64,000 nucleotides of DNA, taken from the NCBI GenBank assembly GCA_019426215.1, contig CM033395.1, forward strand, positions 17,908,569-17,972,568. The letters run 5' to 3'. The notes beneath the pieces were generated by a model, which saw only the letters and a list, made by a program, of their open reading frames with translations, was not told where the DNA came from and did no database searches. Of this stretch, positions 1-10,858 are shown piece after piece (positions within the stretch are counted from its first letter, which is position 1; every line of letters begins with the position of its first letter). Source of the stretch: Buddleja alternifolia (Eukaryota > Streptophyta > Magnoliopsida > Lamiales > Scrophulariaceae). Position numbers and translations under genes: made by a program.

Positions 1-435
1 AATACGTCATCTAAAATGGATAATTTATATACTAATACGTCAACTTATTCGATCATGTACTAGACATACGTCGTTAGGTTATACACGTACGTCATTTTTA
101 TTAAAATAATACGTCATCTTAAATGTTGACATACAGCCTTTATATTTATTAATACATCCTTTTAGTTGTAACAATAAATCAGTTTATATGTAATAATACT
201 TCGGTTTGCTGTTGAAATACGTCATTTAAAATGTACAATTTATATATACTAATAAATTAACTTATTTGACCACGTATGTCATTAGACTACACACGGACAT
301 CATTAGACTATACACATACGTTGTTAGATTATACACGTACGTCGTTTTTATTAAAATAATATGTCATCTTAAATGTTGACATACGGCCTTTATATTTATT
401 AATACATCATTTCATATGTAATAATATACGTCATT
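1..435. repeat. AT-rich tandem satellite, left block
   Basis: Two and a bit copies of a unit beginning near the word GTCATYTAAAAT at positions 6, 221 and 430, giving periods of about 215 and 209 bp. Each unit holds many ACGTCA, ACGTCG and ATGTCA variants, a TTATTAAAATAAT block and TTGACATACGGCC. No ORF is credible. The same unit resumes at 15136 after the LINE, so this is one array split by an insertion. The ACGTCA cores vary as ACGTC/ATGTC/ACATC, as expected from CpG decay in methylated repeats. Confidence 0.85.
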
Positions 436-932
436 GGGATTAGGTGTTTAGGTCTAAAAGAGTGGAGAAAGGTTTAAAGGGTTTTTGAGGTATTTGCCAT
501 TGGAAGAGAGGTGGTTTTGGCGCGTGAGTAGGCAGCGGTGTTGTGGTGTGGAGTTAGGTTGTTTGCGGCGAGTTCTGCGGCTGCGGGGGAAGCGGAGGAT
601 TTGAGGACTCAGCGGCGGAGGCGGCGTTGGGTGCCATTTGGCTTTTCTTGATGTTGTTGTTGACATGCTTCGGCCTATACTCTCTGTGTGTGTGTTTGTT
701 AATTGGGAGTTGCTTTTGAGGAAGAAGGCGTTTGAGTAATTTCTGCAAGATTTGTTCTTCTTTCAATCCATACGGCATTAAACAATATTGGAAGTCGGCC
801 TTTTCCCTTTGTCTTCTGTTAAAAATTCATATTTTGTGTCCTCTACATGTTTGATGAAATGCTTCAACGAATAGAATGCATTTGAGTTCAAAAGATTAGA
901 TACATAGTATTTAATAGCGTTAAACGTCAAAT

Positions 933-2218
933 ATGGAGCCCCTTCCAGCGGCGGCAACAGTCGTTCCGACCGCTGCCTCTCAATCTCAGAGTGTAACTCA
1001 ATCTTACGCAGACACATTGAAAGGTGACTCTAGGCCTCAAGAATTGAAGAATAGATCAGCTCGTAAAGCTTTTGTCAATGGTTTCGACTCGAACGTCATT
1101 GGCACTTCCACAATGGTTAATGGACGAAAAACAATCCATATATCAGCAGAAGAGGACGCCATCATGGCTGAACCCTATCAGTATTCCCTGGTGGGTAAAT
1201 TTTCTTATGGAAACCCTACGATGACGAGACTTCGAGCCATTTTCATGAAATTAGGTCTCAACAAAGGATTCAAAATTGGAGTTTTGGACCACAAGCACAT
1301 CTGGATCCGCCTTTTTGATCTTAATGATTATGCGAGGGTATGGATGAAACAAACATGGTATCTCGATGGATACCCAATGCGAGTCTTGAAGTGGACCTCA
1401 GAATTCGATCCGGCGGAAGAATCATCCATAATGCCGATTTGGATCAAAATTTTTGGACTTCGCCCTCATTGGTTTCACCGACAATTTCTCTATCACGTTG
1501 CTAGCTTTGTCGGCAAGCCATTAAAGCTAGATGAGGCTACGACTGAGATCGATAACCCCGTGGTAGCGAGGATTTGTGTGGAGATCAATGTTTTAGAGAA
1601 ATTACAACATGATGTGCAAGTTCAAATCAATGGAAAAATTCAGCTTTTGAAGATCAAATATGAGGGAATTCCGGATTATTGTCGGATTTGTAGGCATAGA
1701 GGGCATACCATGGCTGCTTGTTATGCTAATGCGGATACTAATGAGGAGAGTGATGGTAAAAATGCAAAATTTAACAAAGAGGATAAAGAGGAGCAATTTA
1801 ATGGTGATTTACGTGAAAAAATTGGAAAAAAAAGAGGGAAAAAGGTTATGGTCGAAGAGGAAGAGGAAGAAAGGCACACAACAACTTTGCCAGCAACATC
1901 CAAATCGGGCCAGATTAGAATATTATCGAGAGAAGATGTAATTAATTTTGATCAGGTAAATAAACAAGATAACAAAGAACAAGGAAGTGTGGTGAAAGAA
2001 AAGTGCAATAGGTCACCTTCTATTGATAACGATATCCAAGTTTCTGGAGATGGGGTTAAGGAAATTATGTCACAAACAAACACTACTTATAAGAGCAATA
2101 TGGTCACAAAAAATACTATGGATTCGCATGTTGTGGCCAGTAGTAAAAGACAGGTGACGGACCAGAGCCTGGTCATCTACAAGGATGGGGTAGATAATGT
2201 TGATTCAGATGATGGGCC
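933..2218 (+). pseudogene. LINE ORF1, 5' part (DUF4283-like nucleic-acid-binding protein)
   Basis: The ATG at 933 opens a frame that stays LINE-like to 2218, where the gypsy LTR begins; later residues to 2282 are LTR sequence. Residues about 75-222 match the DUF4283 fold of plant LINE ORF1 proteins (WIRLFDL, VWMKQTWYLDGYPMRV, PIWIKIFGLRPHWF). A CCHC knuckle follows with C250, C253, H258 and C263. The lysine- and glutamate-rich tail is typical. ORF1 proteins bind the element RNA and form the retrotransposition particle in the cytoplasm. The last codons, at 10621-10858, are now separated from this part by the nested element. Apart from that insertion I see no stop in this part. Confidence 0.88.
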
Positions 2219-2487
2219 TGATAAGAGGCATTTTTACGTGTTTTTAAGCCCATGGGACTTATGCTATGGATTCATTTATTGACAAAATCATGCCACATTT
2301 GCGTTTAAGCGGGGTGTTAAGTGATTACAGGTGATAAATTTGAGCATACGAAGAAACGAGGCGAAAAACGACGTATAAAACAAGTTCAGGCCAATTTGCT
2401 TTTGTCGTCCACGCCCAGGCGCCGGACAAGATGCAAATAACGTCAACATTCTGCTGTCCACGCCTAGGCGCCGTACTGTCCACGCCT
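2219..2487 (+). repeat. Truncated 5' LTR of the Athila-like element
   Basis: It matches the start of the 3' LTR (8897 onward) almost base for base. Two differences are visible: about 23 bp are missing between two GCCCAGGCGCC repeats, and there is one single-base indel. Similarity stops at CACGCCT near 2487, after which the sequence is antisense gag. About 1.4 kb of LTR is missing. Confidence 0.88.
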
Positions 2488-2488
2488 T

Positions 2489-3109
2489 GGCTAAAGATTC
2501 ATTGCTCCTTTGCCTAAACCCTTTTATATTACTCCGTAGCTCATTGATTTTTGAGGGTGGAAAGAATTTATTTAAAAAGGCATCGAACAACTCACTCCAT
2601 GTTGTAATAGATTGTGGAGGTAAGGATTTGTACCATGTTGTCGCCCTATCCTTCAATGAGAAATGGAAGACTCTTAGACGAATCGCATCAAGATCTCGTG
2701 GGTGATATTGAATGGTCACAAGAGCCTCATCTATGGTTTCCAAATGAGCGTGTGGTGATTCGTGCGATTCTCCATAGAAAGGATCTCCTTGCACCATATT
2801 AAAAATGTGAGCCGGAATGTGGTAGTTTGGTGTGAAGAAATTAGGCACGACTACGGGCCCCGGAATGGTATGGACCCTAGGTGGTAAGCTACCCCGAACC
2901 GACGGGAGTTGTGGAGGAGGTACCGCTTGCATGGCTTGTAGAACACCTTGTAACCACTCCCTAGTTTCCGGTGAGTTCATGTCCGGGAAATTTCCATTCG
3001 GGTTTTGGTTGAGATTATTGGCCATTTCTCTTGCTCGCCTACTAGTCCAAAGAACTCGTTCAATTTCAGGCTCCAACTCGTATAGAGGCTTGTTTGAGGA
3101 GCGGGTCAT
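2489..3109 (-). pseudogene. Inverted gag N-terminal fragment of the Athila-like element
   Basis: The frame reads on the minus strand, opposite to the host element. It starts at a methionine near 3109 (MTRSSNKPLYEL) and runs through a Retrotrans_gag-type domain: LRVFHFSLKDRATTWYKSLP, then WSELFDAFLNKFFP and ELRSNIKGFRQRSNESLAKAW. Gag forms the virus-like particle. The fragment ends where it meets antisense LTR near 2488; residues beyond that point are LTR. Upstream of the methionine (to about 3242) lies AT-rich leader, so leader and gag were inverted together. No protease or zinc knuckle is attached. Confidence 0.85.
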
Positions 3110-3246
3110 GCACCTCAAGAACCTAACAATTAAATACAAGAACAAAATTAGACTAATCACGAAAATAAAAGAAAATCAAGAAATAAACGAAAACTAAGAA
3201 TTATGAAAAAATGTAAACGAAAATCAAAAACTAAAATAAACAAGTC

Positions 3247-4981
3247 CTTTACCATTCGAATTGATGTGTGATGCGAGTGACACCGCGGTTGGAGCGGTCC
3301 TTGGCCAAAGGAAGGAGAAGGTATTTCGAACCATTTACTATGCTAGTAAAACTCTTAACGATGCACAATTGAATTATGCCACCACGGAAAAAGAATTACT
3401 AACCATAGTCTTTGCATTCGATAAATTCCACTCTTACCTCGTGCTAAACAAAGTGATAGTTTACACCGATCATTCGGCTTTAAAATATTTGCTTGCCAAG
3501 AAAGATGCTAAACCAAGACTTCTTAGGTGGATTTTGTTACTCCAAGAATTTGATTTAGAGATAAAAGACAAGAAAGGCACCGAAAATGTAGTAGCCGACC
3601 ACCTCTCACGATTAGAGCTAGTGAATGATCCGTTAGATGAGATACCAATTCGTGAGGAATTCCCGGATGAACACCTCCTTGCTATTTCTGACAAAATTTC
3701 ACCTTGGTATGCTAACTTTGCCAATTACATTGTTACGGGCCGTCTTCCCCCGGATATCATTTTTCATCAAAAGAAGAAATTTCTATTTGATGTAAAGCAA
3801 TATCTTTGGGACGAACCCTTTTTATTCAAAGTTTGTGCAGATGGCTTAATTCGACGTTGCATACCCGAAACGGACGTGCATGCTATCCTATCTCATTGTC
3901 ATGATATGACGGTAGGTGGCCATTTTGGGCCTTCCAAAACGGTAGCTAAGATCCTCCAATCAGGTTTTTTCTGGCCTACTCTTGTTAAAGATGCACATCA
4001 TTATGTCAAATCTTGTGATCGCTGTCAACGAATGGGGAACATCTCTAAACATCATGAAACGCCCTTAAATAGCATGTTAGAGTGTGAGTTGTTTGATGTA
4101 TGGGGTGTGGATTTCATGGGCCCTTTCCCCAGTTCTTGTTTAAATAAATATATCCTTGTTGCGGTAGACTATGTCTCCAAATGGGTGGAAGCCGTGGCCT
4201 TGCCTACTAATGATGCTCGGGTTGTCACTCATTTTCTGAAGAAGCATATTTTTACTCGATTTGGAACTCCCCGAGCCATCATTAGTGACGGGGGCACCCA
4301 CTTCTGCAACAAGCAGTTTGAACTTTTATTGACCAAGTACGGGATAAAATTTCGACCCCATACCACCCACAAACTAGTGGCCAAGTGGAGGTCTCGAATA
4401 GGGAGATTAAGCGTATTTTAGAAAAAACTGTCAACGCATCAAGAAAGGATTGGTCCCTTAAATTGGATGATGCTCTTTGGGTTTATCGGACCGCCTATAA
4501 AACCCCAATTGGCATGTCCCCGTATCGTCTTGTTTTTGGCAAAACATGTCACTTGCCCGTTGAACTCGAGCATCGTGCTTATTGGGCCATTAAGTTTCTA
4601 AATTTTGACTCTCAAAGTGTAGGTACACAACGTTTGCTACAACTCAACGAGCTCGAAGAATGGCGTCATCTTGCCTATGAGAACGCGAAACTCTATAAGG
4701 AGCGGACCAAAATGTGGCATGACAAACATATTCTCCCCCGGGAATTCCACAAGGGAGAGCGGGTGTTGCTATACAACTCTCGACTCCGACTCTTCCCCGG
4801 GAAGCTTAAGTCTCGATGGTCGGGCCCATTTTTGATTTCCCATGTCTATCCATCCGGCGTCGTCGAGCTTACAACAGATAAAGGACATACTTTCTTGGTC
4901 AACGCTCAACGTCTAAAACCTTACTTAGGGATGGATGGACCAAGAAACAAAGAGTCCTTCATCCTCGCGGACCCTTCGTGA
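3247..4981 (+). pseudogene. gypsy pol fragment: RNase H and integrase
   Basis: Plus-strand frame starting inside pol. It contains a Ty3-type RNase H ([49 protein letters not shown]), a HHCC integrase zinc finger ([12 protein letters not shown], then CDRCQR) and the integrase core ([29 protein letters not shown]). A one-base shift at the C run 4356-4359 moves the C-terminal part into the frame that holds 4385-4981 ([41 protein letters not shown]). The upstream RT and protease are missing. The product would have integrated element cDNA but is non-functional. The stop is at 4979-4981. Confidence 0.9.
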
Positions 4982-5957
4982 TTCTTCGCTTTCAGTCGAG
5001 CTAATGACTCTAAACTAGCGCTTCTTGGGAGGCAACCCATGTTTTCTTTCCGTTTCCTTTTCTTTTTCTCTTATTATCCCGTTTGTTGCTTTATTTTCTA
5101 GTCTTACATCTTTGTTAGTTTGTGTTTTAAGTGTTTTGTCTCTCCCCTTTTGAAACAGGAAATGAAATTCTTTACATAATATTTCTGAACGGGGCGCCCA
5201 AGCGCCGAAAAAACTCCCGCCTCGGCGCGGGCATTACCAGTCAAAAATCCAGGTACGCTGTGTCGCGCGCCTAGGCGCCCGTTTCTGATTTAAACATATT
5301 TGTGGGTCAAAACGGTCAAAATCCTTCACAAACTCTTCACAACTCCTCTCCCACGCGATTTCCGGCAACACTCTCACCATTTCCGGCCATTTCCACCATG
5401 TTTCACCGCCATTTTCCATCAACATAACTCGCTGCACAGTGGCTCCTCTTTCACATCCGACTCGGTGCGAAAATTTTGGGAAAAAAAGGTGAGTTTTGGC
5501 TTTACCCTTCTTCCATTTCCGATTCATAGCCGACGAGTAGGTGCCTTACATTATATTTTGAGGATTATTTGGGGCTTCGTCCGATTGTGGATTGATTTTT
5601 TTTTGTTATTGCACTTGAGGACTTTTATTGGATTTGTGGATTGTAATCAAAAAAATTGGGGGTTGTTGTTGTTGAATTGGATGGTCTATTGTTGCTAAAT
5701 CCGTGGGTTGTTATCAATTTGTGGGTTGAAATTGAATTTATGGGTTGTTGTTGTTGAAATTGGATGCTATATTGTTGATTAAATCTGTGGATTATTGCTT
5801 AAAAATTGAGGAATCTGTTAAATCCGTGGATTGTTGCTAGATTGTGGGTTGCTCTCTGATTTTGGTGTGTTGTTGGGCGTTGACGATTGTTGTGTTGGGT
5901 TGGTTGCATTTGGGTTGATTTGAGTAGTTGAGAAGTTGACCATTGTTGTTGCAAATG
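4982..5957 (+). other. pol to env-position spacer of the Athila-like element
   Basis: Non-coding. It starts with pyrimidine-rich TTTC and CTTTT runs (5035-5150). A GC-rich cluster follows at 5190-5285 with GGCGCCCAAGCGCCG, CGCCTCGGCGCGGGC and GCGCGCCTAGGCGCCC, echoing motifs in the LTR. A G/T-rich run (5560-5940) repeats variants of GTGGGTTGTTGTTG and GTGGATTGTTG. It may serve as leader or splice region for the downstream ORF. Confidence 0.6.
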
Positions 5958-7262
5958 ACGAGAACTACCAACAGACCGTCCAAGGGTAAGAAAAAAGTGG
6001 GTGAGGGTTCCTCTAATGAGCCCGAGACTCCCGATAATACCCGTTTTGAAAACTCCCAAGTCCAAATTATGTGTCAGAGTTTGAGCACCCCCCGCACTCT
6101 TATTAAGGAGCACTATTTAACCACCCGGGGACAGCCCTCTGTGCACGAATTGATACAGTTCCATCACTTACAGTTTTTCTGTCAAAAGCCCGAGGCAATT
6201 CGTCTTCCTTGGATCCTGGAATTCTTCAGCTCCGGGGTTTATGATGAGATTGAGACACGAGGATGGCTGGGGACTACCCTTTTGGTACGGGGCAAACATG
6301 TCAATTATGAGTTGAGACAGATTAGGGAGAGCATAGGCACCCCGACCCCTCAGACATGCGAGTTCACCACTCTTTACAATGCAGGGCGCCTCCGAGTTAG
6401 CCTGTCGGATATTTTGCGGGTTATTGGCCGAGAGGGGTGGGAATGGGTACCCGGAGAAGCTCATGTCCCCCGTAGGGCTCTATTACCCGAGGCTGCTTTC
6501 TGGCTCGACTTCATCCGATTCAATTTAATACCGAGTACCAATCGGTCAGAGGTAAACAAGGAACGGGCCACCCTCATCTATGCTATTATGTCCAAGAAAG
6601 CTGTGGACTTTGCCCGGGTAATCCACAAGTCTTTGACGGACCACTTTAGGAAGTTGAAGAATGAGTTAGGGCCGTTGATTAACAAAGAATTGGCTAAGCA
6701 AAAGGGCGAAGGTCCCACTCAGAAGAATCCCATCATTCTCCCGTCACTGATCACAGCTTTATGCAAGGCAGCTAAGGTTCCCACATTTCCTATGGAGCGT
6801 ACTGAGCTCCCTGGTTCTTATCTCACCGTGGTAGATGACGACTCCCAGGCTCCTCCACCACCAGCTACTTCCAAGAGACCTCGCCCCTCTTCATCCCGGT
6901 CTACTAGTTCCCCACAGTTTCCACCTATGGATGCCGCCGCCATTAGACAATTAAAGGATGAATTGAGGGATGAGTTGCGAGATGAGATGAGGGTGGTCAT
7001 GTCCGACACTTGTGCTTATTTCCGTCAGCTTCTTGTAGAGCATAATGAGTTTGTCGGTCGGGGGCCGTTTGATTATTCTACTCCTCCACCTTACCCGCAC
7101 CCCCCGCCTCAGCAGCCCGCAGATTTGCACGAGTCAGGTGCTCTCGTTCCTGTAGGAGGTGATGATGAGGCTCATAATGATGAGGGTAGCCCGTTGATTG
7201 ATTTGGATGATCTCGGCGGAACGGATGAGGATTACATTGATCGTTTTGGCACCACCGATTAG
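5958..7262 (+). CDS. Env-position ORF of the Athila-like element (putative plant transposon protein)
   Basis: An intact frame of about 434 codons; I start at ATG 5958 (MTRTTNRPSKGKKK), while ATG 5943 adds five residues. The middle (about 75-240) resembles the domain found downstream of pol in Athila elements and called putative plant transposon protein: LPWILEFFSSGVYDEIETRG, then TLLVRGKHVNYEL. A Pro/Ser-rich linker, a short charged coiled coil (QLKDELRDELRDEMR) and an acidic tail (EGSPLIDLDDLGGTDEDY) follow. I see no signal peptide, furin-like site or transmembrane segment, so it is not a recognisable envelope protein. Its function is unknown. It is the only intact ORF of the element. Confidence 0.75.
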   Translation, partial: TRTTNRPSKGKKKVGEGSSNEPETPDNTRFENSQVQIMCQSLSTPRTLIKEHYLTTRGQPSVHELIQFHHLQFFCQKPEAIRLPWILEFFSSGVYDEIETRGWLGTTLLVRGKHVNYELRQIRESIGTPTPQTCEFTTLYNAGRLRVSLSDILRVIGREGWEWVPGEAHVPRRALLPEAAFWLDFIRFNLIPSTNRSEVNKERATLIYAIMSKKAVDFARVIHKSLTDHFRKLKNELGPLINKELAKQKGEGPTQKNPIILPSLITALCKAAKVPTFPMERTELPGSYLTVVDDDSQAPPPPATSKRPRPSSSRSTSSPQFPPMDAAAIRQLKDELRDELRDEMRVVMSDTCAYFRQLLVEHNEFVGRGPFDYSTPPPYPHPPPQQPADLHESGALVPVGGDDEAHNDEGSPLIDLDDLGGTDEDYIDRFGTTD

Positions 7263-8896
7263 GCTTATCTTGTTTTATTTCCATGTATGTTTCGTTTTGT
7301 TTTTGGATACCTTTTGTTGGGTTGTTGGATATTATATGTTTTATGTTTGGATGCTTGATGTTTTCTTTCCATGCATGTTTCTCATTTTTTTTTGTCTCGT
7401 TTTGTTTTATTCTATTCTATCCAATGTTTGATGCTTTGTATGGCTAGCATTTGTTTACCTATGTAGTGATCGACACAGTGATTGCCATCCTTGGACTTGA
7501 TTGCCTTAAGTGGACTCGGGTTTGCTTTTCAGCTTCCCTATGGTGACGTGTACTTTGCCCTTCTCTTTTTCAAACATTGGGGACAATGTTCATGATAAGT
7601 GTGGGGGGGTACACTAGATCCATTATAGTCATGTTTATTCATGTTTTACATATTTCGCTCCAAGTTTTGGGGGGTGTTGTACCTCTACATGTGAAATGTG
7701 TGCAATTTTTTTTTTTTGATAGAATTTCAACCCGTCACTTGATGAATTAAGCATGGTTAACGTGAATACATGGTATGCATTCTCTATCAATTTGGTTTTC
7801 AATTTGGTTTTTAATGGCTATACACGCAATTCCTTGTTTGTGAGACCCTAACTAGACTAGATTGACCTTAAGATGATTCACATATGCACATAAATCGAGG
7901 GTAGAGGAGTTGAGTGGGCAACCATTTTGAAACACTTAAAGGCTTGATCCCGGAAATATCAACTTAGAATTTTCACATGTGTTATGAGTTGAGAACGTTA
8001 ACTTCGTGTGCTTAATAATAATAAGAAAGAGGTTGAACATTGGTATGACTGCAAAAGTCAGGCTTAATAGATACTGGGGCGAAGAGCACCATGCCTAGAA
8101 TACTGTACTATTAAGCTAATTTGAGCTAGAGCTCAAGCCAATGCAAGTGTTAAGTGAATAAGGACCTAGTTTGATTTTGTGGCCTTTGACACTCGAGCGA
8201 TTAAGCCCTTAGGAATGTCTCTACATTTGATACCCGAAAGCCGTCTGGTTTAGGAGTTATTGGCCTAAAGCTCGTTACACGGGTGTCATAGAAAGCCTAA
8301 GAGGATCGAACATTGCACATGGTCTAGCCTCTAATGTTTCGAGTTGAAAGTGCATAAATTAAAGCCGAAAGTGGAATGAAGTGATGAATTTTTAAGTGGC
8401 TATGAAGTTGTATTCAATTCTCGTACCATGTGAATAATCAAAAGTTGATAAATATGGGGTCAATGCTTGAAAAGTGGTAAGAATGCCACTCGACTATAAT
8501 ATTTGAGATTTATTACACTACACCCTTAGGATGATCTTTTCGATGTTAAGGCGTAACATGAGCAAGTGGGTGACGTGTATATATATGTAACTTGAGCTTA
8601 AACAGGTGAATTCATACCATTGTGTGCTATTAATCATTGTAATTTACGTTGAGTGATCGGGGTTGAAAATCTTTCGATTTTGTGGGTATATCGTCTGCAA
8701 ACCCTCACGAGACTATAACTCGTCCTTTGAGGTAACTCAAAGGTTCAAAGGCTTGTTGCATTCGCTAAATGCAACCGTTTACTCCACGAAAGTGAGTTAG
8801 GTAGTTTTCTTTTTGTTTCTCTCTTTGATTGATGATGTTTCCTTATCTTAGAACTCTTATTGCTCGAGGACGAGCAATTGATAAGTGTGGGGGTGT
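7263..8896 (+). other. Long 3' non-coding region and polypurine tract of the Athila-like element
   Basis: About 1.6 kb without a credible ORF, between the env-position ORF and the 3' LTR. The polypurine tract AAGTGTGGGGGTGT (8883-8896) directly abuts the LTR. A second copy of the tract word, GATAAGTGTGGGGGGG, lies at about 7594-7609 after GGGGACAATGTTC. Such duplicated tracts are seen in Athila/Tat type elements. Confidence 0.7.
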
Positions 8897-10615
8897 TGAT
8901 AAGAGGCATTTTTACGTGTTTTTAAGCCCATGGGACTTATGCTATGGATTCATTTATTGACAAAATCATGCCACATTTGCGTTTAAGCGGGGTGTTAAGT
9001 GATTACAGGTGATAAATTTGAGCATACGAAGAAACGAGGCGAAAAACGACGTATAAAACAAGTTCAGGCCAATTTGCTTTTGTCGTCCACGCCCAGGCGC
9101 CAGTATTACCATGCCCAGGCGCCGGACAAGATGCAAATAACGTCAACATTCTGCTGTCCACGCCTAGGCGCGTACTGTCCACGCCCGGGCGCCGTATCTA
9201 CACCACTTTCCACGTTCGAGCGCTATTTCAGTAAGTTTAGAGGCCGAATTGGATGAAATTCCCTTCTACAATGTTGTAGAACTATGTGTTAGCTTCAAAT
9301 GAGGACTTGAATCATCCAAATCGGAGTTTTGTGGAGAACGTTATGAATGAAATACGATTACTGCGCAGGACATGTTGCATTTCATTTCAGCATTCTGATT
9401 ACGGCGCCCAAGCGCCGTAATGCCACGCCTAGGCGTGTCCACACCCGAATTTTGATTCCTTTCAGCCAAAAGATCATCATTTGATGGGGGAATGGAACAT
9501 TTAAAGCCAAGAGGTCATCACATGTATGGGGGGGATGTCATAAGTATGTTTCTTAGTAGATCTGCTTTATGGAATTTTATACTACTCACTTTAAGAGTAG
9601 TGGAGGACACACTAGGGAGGAGAGACACTAGGAGCTCAGATTTGGGGGTCTTCTTAAGGCATTTTTCTTGACTTGGGACGGAACACAAGAGGGAGAGGGA
9701 GGCATTTGGCCATTACTTTTCACTCATCATCATTCATCACCATTCTTCATCACTTTTGGAGGGGAACAAAGAGAGAGAAGTTAAGGATTGAAGTTCAAAA
9801 GCAAGGATCCATCATCAATCAATTGAGGGAGTTTTAATTATTTGCATTTACATGTTTATTTCCATGAGTATGTATATGTTTGTATTAGATTTTCTTAAGG
9901 CTTTGATGAGAGGCTAATATTGTAGAACTAAGGCCATGTGAACGCCAATTTATGAATCAATATATGTGAAGTGAATTTTCGTATTAATTCTCATATTGCT
10001 TTGTGTGTTGATTTTGAGCTTTTATTACAATCATGTGCTTGATCACCATATGCTTGCTTTCTTGCCTAGTCTAGTCATTCGAGAAAAGATAGGTTAGGGT
10101 TCAAATGAATCAACACATCATCCGAAACTAATGTGGAATTGCTCCTAGAAATAGGTAAAGATTTCCTGGTGCGGTTAGCCGGATTTATCCGGGGAAACTC
10201 TAGAACGTTAATGCGTGGTTATTGATTAGATTCTCGGATAGACATATTTAGAGAACCATCAATTAATCATAGGATTATTATGTGCCGAGATATCGGGTAA
10301 TAATTATCTAAGGAATTTCCACCAAAACAATAGGAGTCTAATAATTCGAAGAGTAGCTCATCTATATTGACGAGTAGATTCGGTTGTAGCATGTGCCTTA
10401 GTCATTTTATCATACGTGAGATTTAATCTATAGTTCGTTTCTTTTTGGTTCGTCACTTGTTTACTCGTTTTATTGCAATCTACTTTTGTCCATTTTCATT
10501 AATCATAAACTAAAATTCAAGTTTCCGTGGTTCGACAACCCGGACTTTTTGTCCACTTATTACTACACACGACTAGTGCACTTGCTATCATAGCACGTTA
10601 GTTTTTCGCGTGTCA
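8897..10615 (+). repeat. Full 3' LTR of the Athila-like element
   Basis: 1,719 bp, TG...CA. It starts TGATAAGAGGCATTTTTACG just after the polypurine tract and ends TTTTTCGCGTGTCA before the GGGCC duplication. The 5' third carries a cluster of GGCGCC-centred words (about 9088-9200, then 9402-9435). No ORF of note. Confidence 0.9.
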
Positions 10616-10858
10616 GGGCCCGAGAACAAAGCTGAATTGATGCTTGGCAGGGAAGTTTTCGTATCATCTAACCTTAATAACACGAATTATAAATCCGAGG
10701 AGGAGGAAATGGAGGAAGGGAAATGGAAAACAGTTGAATCAAGGAAACAACGTAGGGCTGCGTCTGTTGATGATTCCCCGCTTAATTTTAACCCCTTAAT
10801 CACTACAAGGATGACCACAAGAAAGAAGAAGCCGATCTCTTATCGTGATTTTAAATGA
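10616..10858 (+). pseudogene. LINE ORF1, 3' part
   Basis: This is the C-terminal continuation of ORF1 after the gypsy element. The GGGCC at 10616-10620 repeats 2214-2218 (the target-site duplication), and the frame continues in register with the 5' part. The residues are charged and low complexity (EEEEMEEGKWKTVESRKQRR, then a basic KKKP stretch) with no recognised domain. The stop TGA (10856-10858) overlaps the ORF2 start ATG (10855-10857) as ATGA. The apparent GTG-initiated frame at 10610 includes six bases of LTR and is not a separate gene. Confidence 0.85.

Larger units (their letters stand above)
2219..10615 (+). mobile_element. Athila-like Ty3/gypsy retrotransposon, internally rearranged
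   Basis: It begins TGATAAGAGGCA and ends GCGTGTCA, with a 5-bp duplication GGGCC on both sides (2214-2218, 10616-10620) inside LINE ORF1. Order: partial 5' LTR (2219-2487), inverted leader plus gag start (about 2488-3242), RNase H/integrase part of pol, spacer, env-position ORF, long 3' non-coding region, polypurine tract and full 3' LTR. The long LTR, the ORF after integrase and the GTGGGGG tract point to the Athila lineage. PBS, protease and RT are absent, so it cannot transpose on its own. The retained 5' LTR part is nearly identical to the 3' LTR, so the insertion is fairly young. Confidence 0.88.

Noticed and set aside
454..1017. Three small minus-strand frames at 454-1017
   Set aside because: They are antisense to the LINE 5' UTR and ORF1 start, have no domain, and have composition typical of chance frames in CGG-rich DNA.
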